DNA from: JBBQER01 sp052148155
Lineage (GTDB): Bacteria; Actinomycetota; Acidimicrobiia; IMCC26256; PALSA-610
Length of the DNA stretch: 16,241 nucleotides
Reading direction: 5' to 3'
Assembly: GCA_052148155.1 (NCBI GenBank)
Contig: JBKQIY010000261.1
Coordinates: 1-16,241, forward strand
The position numbers and the translations under genes were made by a program. The notes under the pieces are model-generated. The model made no database searches. It had not been told where the DNA came from and saw nothing but the letters and a program-made list of their open reading frames with translations. This document shows positions 1-7,380 of this stretch, one piece after another (positions within the stretch are counted from its first letter, which is position 1; each line of letters starts with the position of its first letter).

Positions 1-1
1 T

Positions 2-568
2 GTCGACAGGAGCGCGCGAGAGGTTCCGGTCGAGCTACTCCCCGACGAGACGATGGTCTTCTTGTTGCCGAGCCGGTTCTGCTTGTCCGACTCGCTGCGC
101 GACCGGGCCTGGGAGCTTTTCGGAGAGACCGAACCCGGTTGGTCACGAGTCGCCGCCGTGTGCGACTGGGTCCACAACAACGTGCAGTTCCAACCCGGGG
201 CGAGTAACGCGCTCACCTCGGCACTCGATGTGTGGGACACCCGCTTCGGCGTCTGCCGCGACTTCGCGCACCTGAGTCTCACGCTCTGCCGAGGCCTCAA
301 CATCCCGGCTCGCTACGTGTTTGGCTACCTGCCCGACGTCGGCGTCGCCCCGCCCTACGACCCGATGGACTTCTGCGCCTGGATCGAGGTCTTCCTCGAG
401 AACCGCTGGTGGACCTTCGATCCACGCAACAACGTCCGGCGGGTCGGCCGCGTGGTCATCGGCCGCGGTCGCGACGCGCTCGATGTCGCGATGGTGACGA
501 CCTACGGCTCGCCGATCCTTCAACGGATGACAGTGTGGGCAGACGAGGTGATCGACGAAACGAGTTGA
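2..568 (+). CDS. Transglutaminase-like domain protein, 5'-truncated by window edge
   Basis: The frame is open from the first bases of the window, so the start lies outside; the first ATG, at position 53, is probably internal because conserved-looking sequence precedes it. The visible part has the transglutaminase-core layout: FGVCRDFAHL with the presumed nucleophile Cys (codon 254-256), then a CAW block and a WWTFDPRNN block carrying the Asp. The tail, VGRVVIGRGRDALDVAMVTTYG, is typical of the bacterial transglutaminase-like subfamily. Such proteins are cysteine peptidase- or amidase-like enzymes, but no substrate can be read here. The residue that is His in canonical transglutaminase cores (HAW) is Cys here (codon 374-376). 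As I recall the subfamily, non-His residues occur at this place, so loss of activity is not certain. The family call is confident; the function is not. Confidence 0.85.
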   Translation, partial: VDRSAREVPVELLPDETMVFLLPSRFCLSDSLRDRAWELFGETEPGWSRVAAVCDWVHNNVQFQPGASNALTSALDVWDTRFGVCRDFAHLSLTLCRGLNIPARYVFGYLPDVGVAPPYDPMDFCAWIEVFLENRWWTFDPRNNVRRVGRVVIGRGRDALDVAMVTTYGSPILQRMTVWADEVIDETS

Positions 569-589
569 GATGAGGTTCCTCCCCGTCCC

Positions 590-1140
590 ACGCTGCCTGC
601 CGTCGCCGGCGGCCGCGAAGGCCGCGATCTCGCCCAGTGAACGGACGAGCGCTTCGTCGTCGCCGAGCCTCGATTCCATGCAGCTCCTTCGGCGAGTCAC
701 GCGCCGACCGCGACCAGGATGCCTCCCGCGGCACGAAGCAATCGGATGGCATCGGCGATCGATGCTGTACTCGCGATGACGTCGACCAGCGCGACGCTGC
801 GGCCGGCGAGCACCGTATCCATGCCAAAGACACATCCGAGCTGTGCTCGCCGTTTTCGCTCGACCCTCCCAGTGCAGGTCGTCGACGCAGCGGAAGAACT
901 CAGCAGCGCGTGGCGACACGATCACCTCAGTGCCCCTGATGACCTGCGCAGCCCGGCAGCCGAGCTCACACCGGAAGATGAGCAGCTCGGCGTCGTCTGC
1001 GACGCCGCGGTGCCGGTAGAGGCAGTCTCCCGCGCGCAGGTGTAGGCGCTCTCTCGAGACCGTCGCGGGTGTCGAGCACTGCGGAAGCCTCACCGGCATC
1101 CTTCACCGAGCATTCGACGCGGAACGCGTCGATCTGCGGC
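590..1140 (-). pseudogene. Decayed minus-strand coding region with a phosphoribosyltransferase-like C-terminal piece
   Basis: No intact gene fits this 600-bp gap, but minus-strand stretches with coding-like third positions occur in different frames. One, at about 836-699, reads TVLAGRSVALVDVIASTASI followed by ADAIRLLRAAGG and ends in TGA. This resembles the PRPP-binding loop and following helix of adenine-type phosphoribosyltransferases (VLLVDDVIATGGT type). Another frame at about 684-590 reads DDEALVRSLGEIAAF, compatible with the C-terminal end of the same family. Pieces at about 1137-1050 and 1045-860 also look coding, but I cannot name them, and they may belong to another gene. At least three frame changes and one stop separate the pieces. 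The assignment is by eye and weak; that this is degenerate coding DNA is more likely than the family name. Confidence 0.38.
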
Positions 1141-1183
1141 GGGGAACGAACTCCTCGCAGGCTTCAGTGCCTTGGCACTCGTG

Positions 1184-2590
1184 TTAGCCCAACAACTGCT
1201 CGAGCGGGGCGTTTGCAGAGGACACGTGTGTTGCGGGTACGAAGCTTTCGATCGCTTTGGTCATGCTGTCCAGGAACGGCTGTGGCTCGGGGATCGCGGC
1301 AGGGTCGAGAGCAATGCCGATGTCGAGGCGATCGCCGTTGCCGAACGCGGTGAAGCTCACGGGACAGCCGAGTCGCGGGCCGAACGGGTAGGTGGCCTCG
1401 ACGAGCGCGCCGCAGACATGTCGAGGGCGATGCAAACCGGGCAACGCGGTCGCAGCGAAATCGACGGAGTCTGCCTGGGCTTGCAGCGCCGGCAGTAACA
1501 GCCGCGTCGGCAGGCGACCGATGGTCCACGCGAGCGCGTTCGTCAACTGGAGCGCCGGTTCGCGGCGCGCCTGTGCGAGTCGCTCGGCGATGACGCCGAA
1601 CTGGCGGCCGGGATGTCCTGCTCCGGTGGGGACCTCGACACGGGCTGGTGCGAACCAGTTCCCACCGATTTCGCGTCCGCGCCGTTGGGAGGCGGGCGTG
1701 GCGAGGCGAAGTTTTGGACTCGGCCGTCCCATGCCGTCGTGGTAGAGGCCGAGGCCCGCCGCCGCCGCGGCGACGAGGAGGTCATTCCTGCTCCCGCCCA
1801 ACTCCAGCGCGGCCTCACGTGCGTGAGGGACAGAGAACACCTCGAAACGGCTCGCCATCGAGTGGTCGACGAACAAGGGCGAGAGTGGACCACCGGTCAC
1901 CATTACCTGGCGGGAGACGGAGTTGGCAACCTCGAGGCCGCGCTGGAGTCCACGGACAACGGTGTCGAGTGCTTCCACTTCAAAGGCATGGCTGACACGA
2001 TGCCGCAACGTGCCCGTCACCTTTGTGAAGTCGATCGTGACAGTGCCGGACCGACGAGCACTTCTCGGCGTACGCCTCGGTTGTGTCCGCTCGCGGCCCG
2101 CTTCATCGTCCCGGTGGCGCGGCCACCCTTCCTCGTCGAACAGTGCACCGGCGAGTCGGAGCGCGCTGAGCCCGTCGGTGACCACGTGGTGCGCGCGGAA
2201 ATAGAGCGCCGCGCGGCCGCCTTCCACCCCCTCGATGAGTGTGACATCCCACGGAGGACGCTCGGGATCGAAGGGCATCGCCTCGAACAGCGCGACCAAG
2301 TCGAGGAGCTGACGAAGTGAGCCCGGCGAAGCAATCGCCGCGGATCGAAGATGGTGGAGGTCGAGTTTCGGGCCTTCGATCCAGGCGGGACGAGCGCTCG
2401 TGAAGGTCGGATCGCCGGGGCGCTGGCGCAACCGCGGCGTGTGATCAGCAGCGGACGACAGGCGGTCGCTCAACGCCGAGGTGCTCGGCGCGTGATCGAG
2501 AATCATGACGGCGCCGACCGTCATGCGAAGGGTCGGATCCTGGCCGACCCGCCACATGATCGCTTCAATGGGGCTCAGATATTCGTTCAT
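1184..2590 (-). CDS. Wax ester synthase/diacylglycerol acyltransferase (WS/DGAT) family protein
   Basis: The product has 468 residues from the chosen start, near the usual 450-500 of the family. The family transfers an acyl group from acyl-CoA to a long-chain alcohol or diacylglycerol, making storage wax ester or triacylglycerol at the membrane or lipid droplet. Visible signatures are the N-terminal YLSPIEAIMWR block, PPWDVTLIEG at residues 112-121, and the catalytic HHxxxDG motif as HHVVTDG at residues 134-140. A later NDLLVAAAAAGL segment and the C-terminal LDIGIALDPAAI segment also fit the family. The ATG at 2590 was chosen over one 29 codons upstream because homologous sequence begins there and GGAG sits five bases before it. 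The gene is divergent from the repeat-protein gene, with about 94 bp between their starts. The exact substrate is unknown. Confidence 0.93.
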   Translation of the reverse strand: MNEYLSPIEAIMWRVGQDPTLRMTVGAVMILDHAPSTSALSDRLSSAADHTPRLRQRPGDPTFTSARPAWIEGPKLDLHHLRSAAIASPGSLRQLLDLVALFEAMPFDPERPPWDVTLIEGVEGGRAALYFRAHHVVTDGLSALRLAGALFDEEGWPRHRDDEAGRERTQPRRTPRSARRSGTVTIDFTKVTGTLRHRVSHAFEVEALDTVVRGLQRGLEVANSVSRQVMVTGGPLSPLFVDHSMASRFEVFSVPHAREAALELGGSRNDLLVAAAAAGLGLYHDGMGRPSPKLRLATPASQRRGREIGGNWFAPARVEVPTGAGHPGRQFGVIAERLAQARREPALQLTNALAWTIGRLPTRLLLPALQAQADSVDFAATALPGLHRPRHVCGALVEATYPFGPRLGCPVSFTAFGNGDRLDIGIALDPAAIPEPQPFLDSMTKAIESFVPATHVSSANAPLEQLLG

Positions 2591-2684
2591 CGGCTCCAAC
2601 TTTCGGTGCTTCGCAATTCGTGTGCGTCCGCCGCCCGGAGCCACTTCAAGGCCTAGGAGATCCCAGAATGATAACAATGGCGGA
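2591..2684. promoter_or_regulatory. Divergent intergenic region between acyltransferase and repeat-protein genes
   Basis: These 94 bases separate the starts of two divergent genes and should hold both promoters. I see no convincing -35/-10 pair. A clear AGGAGA at 2655-2660 is followed seven bases later by an ATG at 2668, but that ATG opens a frame of only 42 codons, ending at 2796. The repeat protein's own ATG at 2685 is in another frame and has a poor upstream site. Confidence 0.4.
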
Positions 2685-3194
2685 ATGGCGCGTCACAGCA
2701 GCCGGACTCGACGGTCTCGGTCCGCGCGCCGCGGTCTTTTCGAATCAATACTCGATGGCGCAGGCGACATCGCCGAGTCTGTCGCCAAGGACGTAGCTCC
2801 CGGAGTGATCGAGGTTCTCGACCTCGACGGCGTCATCCGGGAGATCGACATTCAGGCGGTACTCGAGCGCATAGACCTGAACGTTCTCCTCGCAAAAATC
2901 GACGTCCAGGCTCTCGTCGATCGTCTGGACATGGACGAGATCGTTGCCAACCTCGACGTGAACGCACTTCTCGAGAACATCGATCTCGACGCGTTGATCG
3001 AGCGGACCCAAATCGGCTCACTCATCGCCCGCTCGGGGGCCGGCGTCGCCGGCAAAGTCCTCGATGTCGGACGAAGCCAGGGCGTCGGGCTCGACTCGTT
3101 TATACACCGCTGGATGGACCGCTTGCTCCGGCGGGACCCGTCAACTCGCCCGGCCGGTCCGCCGTTGCTGATGCTCGACTCGCCACCGCCATGA
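2685..3194 (+). CDS. Nonapeptide-repeat protein preceding an RDD membrane protein
   Basis: This 169-residue protein has a basic N-terminus (residues 4-16, rich in Arg and Ser). An amphipathic segment, GLFESILDGAGDIAESVA, follows. Eight tandem nine-residue units then span residues 45-116: LDLDGVIRE, IDIQAVLER, IDLNVLLAK, IDVQALVDR, LDMDEIVAN, LDVNALLEN, IDLDALIER and the divergent TQIGSLIAR. The consensus is [IL]-D-[ILVM]-x-x-[ILV]-[ILV]-x-x. A conserved-looking tail, GAGVAGKVLDVGRSQGVGLD, ends in an Arg-rich segment. There is no signal peptide or membrane helix. The stop overlaps the next gene's start (ATGA), so the two are probably translated together and act together. I believe similar sequences occur next to or fused with RDD domains in other actinobacteria, but this is memory, not a search. 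No upstream ATG, GTG or TTG lies in this frame back to at least 2640. Function is unknown. Confidence 0.82.
   Translation: MARHSSRTRRSRSARRGLFESILDGAGDIAESVAKDVAPGVIEVLDLDGVIREIDIQAVLERIDLNVLLAKIDVQALVDRLDMDEIVANLDVNALLENIDLDALIERTQIGSLIARSGAGVAGKVLDVGRSQGVGLDSFIHRWMDRLLRRDPSTRPAGPPLLMLDSPPP
2817..3032 (+). repeat. Eight tandem 27-bp coding units (nonapeptide repeat)
   Basis: The 216 bases encode eight in-register nine-residue units. They are diverged at the DNA level but keep hydrophobic positions 1, 3, 6 and 7 and an Asp at position 2 in seven of the eight. The last unit has lost the Asp. Confidence 0.85.
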
Positions 3195-3694
3195 CCCCGC
3201 ACGTCGAGCCCGACCGCGATCTGGGGCTCCAAGGTCACTTCGCTGGTTTTGTGACGCGGGTCATGGCGTTCATCATCGATACCTTCACCGTCCTCACGTT
3301 GTTCGCCTTGGCGGCAGCCGTCCTGGAGTACGTCGTCTCGGCCCTCGTTGGAAAGCAGGTGCGTCTCTCAGAGGTGCCGATCGTCGCAGACTTCTTGCTG
3401 GCGGCCTGGTGGTTCTTCTATTGCGCATATCCGATTGTTCAGGCGGGCCGCACGTTTGGGATGGCGGTCGTCGGCTTGCGGGTCGTGCGGGCCGCCGGCA
3501 GCGATATCGACGCACGACACGCGGTCGTGCGTGTCCTCGTCTTCCCGCTCAGCTTCGTGCCGTTCGGCCTAGGGTTCCTCCTGATCCTCCTCCGTCGCGA
3601 CCGCCGGGCGCTCCACGACCTCATCGCTTCCTCCGCAGTCGTCTATGCGTGGGATGCTCGCGCCGCACGACTGCGGTTTCTCGCGAAGCGTTGA
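3191..3694 (+). CDS. RDD family integral membrane protein
   Basis: The product has 167 residues. The family signature is present: Arg23 and Asp30 in the first helix (RVMAFIID) and the C-terminal RRDRRALHD block at about 135-143. Hydrophobic segments lie at about 18-52, 63-84 and 113-134, and GRTFGMAVVGLRVVR sits in the connecting region, as is usual for RDD proteins. The domain is widespread in bacterial inner membranes; some members are linked to ion or compatible-solute transport, but most have no proven role. The start overlaps the previous stop in an ATGA, which supports it and indicates coupling with the nonapeptide-repeat protein. The gene ends directly against an IS110 remnant, so any downstream partner may have been lost. 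Confidence 0.92.
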   Translation: MTPHVEPDRDLGLQGHFAGFVTRVMAFIIDTFTVLTLFALAAAVLEYVVSALVGKQVRLSEVPIVADFLLAAWWFFYCAYPIVQAGRTFGMAVVGLRVVRAAGSDIDARHAVVRVLVFPLSFVPFGLGFLLILLRRDRRALHDLIASSAVVYAWDARAARLRFLAKR

Positions 3695-4020
3695 ATTGGC
3701 AGAGACCGACATCGTCACGTTGCAGAGTGCTCGGGGTTTCGCCGACCGCCAACTCAACGTGTCACACAAACGGAAGCGTGACGGGCTCGCGCGTCGGAAA
3801 CTCGTTCACCGACACCTGTTCGGTGTCGGGCCGATCATCGCAGCGACGCTCATCGCCGATAGCGGCGACGCCACCCGATTCCTAACCGCGATCACTCCGC
3901 CGCACAACGGGACCGCTCCGGTCGAGTGCTCCTCAGCCGGTCGTTTCGTGCATCGGCTCTCTAGAAAGCGCCGAAACCGCAAACTCAACGACGCGATCCA
4001 CATGGCCTTTTCGGTACTGC
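3693..4020 (+). pseudogene. IS110-family transposase C-terminal remnant
   Basis: An open frame here contains the C-terminal (transposase_20-like) part of an IS110 transposase: LFGVGPIIAATLIADSGDAT, then NGTAPVECSSAGRFVHRLS and RNRKLNDAIHMA. The Ser in the SSAG motif corresponds to the serine considered catalytic in the family. Only about 100 residues of a roughly 350-400-residue protein remain: the N-terminal RuvC-like DEDD domain is absent, and the match stops soon after DAIHMA. The frame stays open to 4427, but after about 4020 it is only the antisense of the next gene. The remnant starts at the stop codon of the RDD gene, suggesting insertion or deletion there. The sequence from 4021 to 4148 holds nothing I recognise. 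Confidence 0.78.
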
Positions 4021-4148
4021 GGACAGATCAGCCGCGACCGCATGCTGATTCTCCGAGCCGCTCCAGGTTGTCACCTCCGCGTTGTAGGCAAAGCGGTTCT
4101 CGCGAGCAGACCGGAGACGACACATATCCACAACTTCTCGGGCGGCGG

Positions 4149-4820
4149 TCAGCTGCCGAGAATGTTGACTGCATTGGCGATGACGAGGGTCAAGATCAAA
4201 ATCGACATGATTGCCTGTGTTGTCATCATCAACTTCATCCTGCGCGCCAGGGGCATGACGTCGGTCGGGCTGAAGGCTGTCGCGTTCGTGAACCCGAGGT
4301 AGAGGTAGTCGGCGAAGATCGGCCGCCAGTTGGGTGGCGCGAGATGCGGATTCAGGTGCTCGGGAAATGCAAGGTCGGGATATTCGCGTTTGTGATGCAT
4401 GCGCTCCGCGGACCCGCCGCTGTCTAGCTCCCAGTAGAGCAGCGCGAACGTCAGGTTGACATCGACCCAGACCGCGGCGCCGATCGTCAGCAGCGTGGAG
4501 GCGTTGCGCAGTTTCGGCGCTCCGTGCACCAGCTCGATGACGAGAAGCCCCGTGATGAGGACGGCGGTCAGGGCGAGAAAGAGGGTGAGGGCGATTGACA
4601 GTCTGCGTAGGAGTTGTGACCGGCGGTCGATTCGCCCGGGATCGACGAACACCAGTGCGATCAGCAACCCGACCTCGACCGGCGCGACCAGCCAAACCGC
4701 CCGCGGAAACACGTGTACGGGCAGCAGAAAGGGAACCGCGATCGCCACGCCGGTTGCGAGTGCGGCCGGCCAGCGTCGCTCACCTCCCCCTGCGCGAGCT
4801 GGTTCGGGGGTCGTCGTCAT
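4149..4820 (-). CDS. Multi-pass membrane protein, DUF1345-like
   Basis: The 223-residue product has hydrophobic segments at about 18-37, 42-59, 74-98, 107-129 and 195-221. Conserved-looking blocks are LTFALLYWELD near 123-133, a soluble AFPEHLNPHLAPPNWRP loop, and DYLYLGFTNATAFSPTDVMP at 171-190. The last block resembles the pore-helix-like region of DUF1345 and related proteins (an FxFT-type segment followed by SPTDV and a final helix). I therefore call it DUF1345-like, from memory of the family. No enzymatic or transport function is established. The ATG at 4820 is the only obvious start; no strong ribosome binding site precedes it. The small membrane-protein gene at 4938-5060 lies 117 bp upstream on the same strand. 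Confidence 0.82.
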   Translation of the reverse strand: MTTTPEPARAGGGERRWPAALATGVAIAVPFLLPVHVFPRAVWLVAPVEVGLLIALVFVDPGRIDRRSQLLRRLSIALTLFLALTAVLITGLLVIELVHGAPKLRNASTLLTIGAAVWVDVNLTFALLYWELDSGGSAERMHHKREYPDLAFPEHLNPHLAPPNWRPIFADYLYLGFTNATAFSPTDVMPLARRMKLMMTTQAIMSILILTLVIANAVNILGS

Positions 4821-4937
4821 CCGACGGCCGCCGGTATCACGGCTCGCACCGCGTCCACCGAGCTGGATTCGCCTCGGTCAGAGCGCGCCGACATACGCAT
4901 TGGCTCGGCGATCGCGGGCGTCGAAGCTCCCGATCTC

Positions 4938-5060
4938 TCAGAGAATCACGATCACTGCGGCGCCCGCCACTGTCACGGTCAACCACACAATCCCGGCGGT
5001 GGCGACGACGATGCCGACAATGGCACCCATCGCGCCCGACGCGCCCGAGAATGGCTTCAT
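4938..5060 (-). CDS. Small single-helix membrane protein (40 residues)
   Basis: The protein starts MKPFSGASGAMG and then consists almost wholly of one hydrophobic stretch, ending AGAAVIVIL. The ATG at 5060 is preceded, after four bases, by GAGGGG, a good ribosome binding site; this is the main reason to prefer it over the longer reading of the same frame up to 5207. The long upstream extension is Pro/Arg-rich and antisense-like. It lies upstream of the DUF1345-like gene on the same strand and may share its transcript. No family is recognised. Confidence 0.6.
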   Translation of the reverse strand: MKPFSGASGAMGAIVGIVVATAGIVWLTVTVAGAAVIVIL

Positions 5061-5137
5061 TGACCCCTCGAGTAGGGCCTGAACGGTCCGACGGGGACGC
5101 TCTGGGTGTGTCGGCATGCCCCTTGGCGGCGCCGTAC

Positions 5138-5422
5138 ATGCTGAAGTCCGTCGGGATCGTGGTATTGGTCTCGGCGCCGACACCGGCGCCGACACCGGCG
5201 CCCACACTCGGCGTATCCGCCCTCATCATCGGGATGCCGGCAGCCGCGATCGAGCTCGACCTTGCGGAGTTCCGCCGCGCGAACAGCGTGAGCGCAAACC
5301 TCGACCGGAACCGAATGCTCGTAACCGCGAAAGTGTTCGGTTCCTTACTCGCGGCGTTCGGAATGCAGCTCACCCCGGACGGACTATCGCGTGTCAGGGT
5401 CATACACGCCACCGGTCACTGA
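5138..5422 (+). CDS. Possible small protein of unknown function, or a gene remnant
   Basis: The 94-codon frame begins MLKSVGIVVLVSAPTPAPTP and continues through a segment containing ELDLAEFRRANSVSANLDRN and a C-terminal FGMQLTPDGLSRVRVIHATG. Third positions are mostly G or C, which favours coding, but there is no clear ribosome binding site and no family match that I can make. The N-terminal hydrophobic stretch is interrupted by an Ala-Pro-Thr-Pro repeat made by a 12-bp tandem repeat. It could equally be the tail of a decayed gene, since the frame is open upstream of this ATG. Confidence 0.3.
   Translation: MLKSVGIVVLVSAPTPAPTPAPTLGVSALIIGMPAAAIELDLAEFRRANSVSANLDRNRMLVTAKVFGSLLAAFGMQLTPDGLSRVRVIHATGH
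5173..5208 (+). repeat. Three tandem copies of a 12-bp unit (GGCGCCGACACC)
   Basis: Copies at 5173-5184 and 5185-5196 are identical; the third, 5197-5208, differs at two positions. In the plus frame it encodes APTP units. Confidence 0.9.
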
Positions 5423-5606
5423 CCGAAACACGACGCCGACTCAACCGCCGCCCGCACCGATTGCCGCGTGGATCATCGCTTCCACAGCTGCGGCGCGGCA
5501 GTCGCTGAAATTCACAACGTGGACACCAGAGCCGGTACAACAATATGCCTCCCGCACGAAGGACCAAGGACCGGTCCAGATGCGAATCGCTTGGTGGGTT
5601 CTGGGT

Positions 5607-6545
5607 CTAGCCGGGTCCCGAACCGCGTGGCGGATTTGTCTGCGCGTTCTGGCCTGCGACGAGTTTCGCGCTCATCTTGATTGCCTTGACCGCGCCCGTC
5701 GCTCCGGCTTGGAGAGTCAAACCGAGCGCGAGCACAACGATGCCGACGACGAAGAGCGTCTTCGAGCCGAGCATCAGGATTCCGACGCGGCCGAGCAGGT
5801 ACGGAGGAGTACAGACCACGGCACCGATCGCTCCGCCGACCGCGGTCGCCGAGAGTTTGTCGCGCTTGGAGTAGGTGGTCTTCATACCGATGAGCCGCGC
5901 GGGCACGGAGACGTACGTCAACATCATGACCCCGACGACGATGCTGAGCGAGACGGCAAACCACCAGCGGCCCCAACGCGAGAAGATAAGGGTACTGACA
6001 CCGAGGCAGACCCCGATCGCCAGTCCCCATGCCCAGACCACGCGCCGGTGCGACCGGGCCTCAACGAACGCGGGGCGGATCTGCGGCGGACCCGGTTTGG
6101 CGATCGCGAACGCGAAGACCGCGTTCAACCAGTAGCTGGCTCCGGTGATCGCGGCGATCGCCAGAACGAGAGGAATGAGGACGGGGCCGCGGAGGACGTG
6201 AAACGACTTGCCGTGCAAGGTGTGGGCTTTGAGATCGAACATCGCAAGCCAGATCCACATGGCCGGGAGGGCCTCAATCAGTAACAGACGCCAGTCCGAG
6301 AACAACAACTTGACGCCCTCGAAAAGCATCGCGAACGCTCCAACCAGGAACGCCAACGGGGCTAAGTAACGTCGAGAACGGCTGAGGTCGAGCACGGCCT
6401 GCTCGACCGTCGCGTCGTCGCCGTCTCCGATCGCACGAACCAAGTCACCGATCCGGGCCACCAACGCCCGGCGGCGCGATGACGGCGCGCTCACACCGTC
6501 GATCTGGTTCTGCACGGAGGAGGCGCTCCGACGGTCAGGCGGCAC
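5607..6545 (-). CDS. Conserved actinobacterial multi-pass membrane protein of unknown function
   Basis: The 312-residue product has a cytoplasmic-looking N-terminal region (1-60) and about seven hydrophobic segments near 61-82, 86-104, 120-148, 168-188, 194-216, 233-250 and 262-285. Polar motifs that look conserved are HTLHGKSFHVLRGP at 108-121, KPGPPQIRPAFVEARSH at 150-166, LIGMKTTYSKRDKLSATAVG at 218-237 and LQAGATGAVKAIKMSAKLV at 278-296. I recognise this pattern from uncharacterised actinobacterial membrane proteins but know no function for it. The GTG at 6545 is chosen because GGGAGGT lies four bases upstream. A lone transcription unit is likely, as its flanks are non-coding or decayed. 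It is intact over its whole length, which matters for judging the broken genes around it. Confidence 0.87.
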   Translation of the reverse strand: MPPDRRSASSVQNQIDGVSAPSSRRRALVARIGDLVRAIGDGDDATVEQAVLDLSRSRRYLAPLAFLVGAFAMLFEGVKLLFSDWRLLLIEALPAMWIWLAMFDLKAHTLHGKSFHVLRGPVLIPLVLAIAAITGASYWLNAVFAFAIAKPGPPQIRPAFVEARSHRRVVWAWGLAIGVCLGVSTLIFSRWGRWWFAVSLSIVVGVMMLTYVSVPARLIGMKTTYSKRDKLSATAVGGAIGAVVCTPPYLLGRVGILMLGSKTLFVVGIVVLALGLTLQAGATGAVKAIKMSAKLVAGQNAQTNPPRGSGPG

Positions 6546-6549
6546 CTAG

Positions 6550-6556
6550 ACCTCCC
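6550..6556 (-). promoter_or_regulatory. Strong ribosome binding site (GGGAGGT) fixing the GTG start at 6545
   Basis: On the minus strand GGGAGGT is followed by CTAG and then the GTG start of the membrane protein. It is the best Shine-Dalgarno match in the window. Confidence 0.85.
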
Positions 6557-6668
6557 GGCGACGTTCGCCTGCTGACGATCTCATCTGCGGTCACGACATG
6601 CCGCACCTCGGTGCACTTCGAGCTGATGGGCCTTCGACCTCGTCGCCCGTCCCAGCGGCTGAGCCACA

Positions 6669-6985
6669 TCAGAAGGCCGTAAGCGGGCTGGACGTTTGCG
6701 GCGCCGTCCTCGCGCCTGAGACCATCGATATCGCGATGATGAACAGAATGATCCTTTCCGTGATCGACAACGCTCCAGCCATTTGGCGGCCTTCTCACAA
6801 CGCTGCAGCAACCGCGCTCGCGGTCCCGATCATCTTGTGGGCGACGCCGCGCTTCGTTGCATCGTCCATCGCAGACGTCACCCGCACGAAGGACCGGGCC
6901 CAATCTTTCGGGCCGATCCCGATCAGCGCGAGAAGAAAGACATCGACGACGGTGGACGTGTCGCTGGATGAGAACGCCATCGGCG
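6669..6985 (-). pseudogene. MarC-like (UPF0056) membrane transporter remnant
   Basis: Two minus-strand pieces in different frames fit the N-terminal half of a MarC-family protein. The first (6980-6795) contains FLLALIGIGPK, FVRVTSAMDDATKRGVAHKM and IGTASAVAAAL, then a stop. The second (6779-6669) contains GALSITERIILFIIAISMV and ends in TGA. MarC proteins run about 200 residues with six helices, with a hydrophobic start, a (M/D)xxxKRxVA loop and an AGGIILF-type third helix; only about half is present. At least one frame change lies between the pieces. The family call rests on motif order by eye. No MarC C-terminal half was found nearby. The bases 6546-6668 hold nothing recognised. Confidence 0.5.
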
Positions 6986-7143
6986 ATCAGGTCGGACAGG
7001 ATGTCGAGCGTGACGAACCGACCAAACGGGATTGCACCGGGCCACATCGATTCAACGATTTGCAGACCGCCTTCTGTTCGTGTGAGCCGCGGGAGTCCGC
7101 GACATCACCCGGCGCCGGTTTCCAGCGAGGTGTTCACCGCCAC
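6986..7143. other. Gap between two remnants, nothing recognised
   Basis: This 158-bp stretch separates the MarC-like remnant from the arylsulfatase-like remnant. Short open frames exist on both strands, but none shows a motif or a start with a ribosome binding site. Confidence 0.4.
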
Positions 7144-7380
7144 CTACGGGAAAAATGGAGTTGCTGAGGAGTCGGGACTGGCATTGCCGAGCCCTTCCCC
7201 GGCAGCTCGCGACCGATGTGCCCCGCGGGATGCGGCGCTTGGCGGGGTCATGTGTTGTCGCATTTCTGCTTCGCCGTCGTTGAGGAGGTCGCCCCTCAGG
7301 TCAACGGCGACGGTATGGAATGTGCCGGTGAATCGGAACGGCGCCTCATGGTCGTTGGTTCAACGATCGGTATCTCGACT
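7144..7380 (-). pseudogene. Arylsulfatase C-terminal remnant
   Basis: The minus frame from 7380 reads SRDTDR, a TGA stop, then TNDHEAPFRFTGTFHTVAVD and LRGDLLNDGEAEMRQHM. This matches the C-terminal signature of sulfatase-family enzymes, as in VGRDxxxPVSDxYxxPFxFTGTxxxVxxDVxGD, followed by a D/E-rich stretch and the C-terminus. The frame then runs on with unrelated Ala/Ser-rich sequence to a stop at 7144. The catalytic part (CxPSR formylglycine site) is missing. An internal stop, a single surviving end and no upstream continuation make it a pseudogene fragment. Confidence in the family is moderate: the match is one contiguous block of about 35 residues. Confidence 0.6.

Larger units (their letters stand above)
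5061..5606. other. 546-bp stretch with one weak ORF and a short tandem repeat
   Basis: No recognised gene lies here. One plus-strand frame (5138-5422) has coding-like third positions and is listed separately. A 12-bp tandem repeat lies within it. The remainder, 5423-5606, contains nothing I can identify. Confidence 0.5.

Noticed and set aside
143..1099. 318-codon minus-strand open frame at the left end
   Set aside because: Its second half is antisense to the transglutaminase-like gene and is Arg/His/Asp-rich with no motif. Only pieces of it (and of other frames) look coding.
3645..4427. 260-codon plus-strand frame taken as a full transposase
   Set aside because: Similarity to IS110 covers only about 100 residues. 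The start overlaps the RDD gene end and the second half is antisense to a membrane protein gene.
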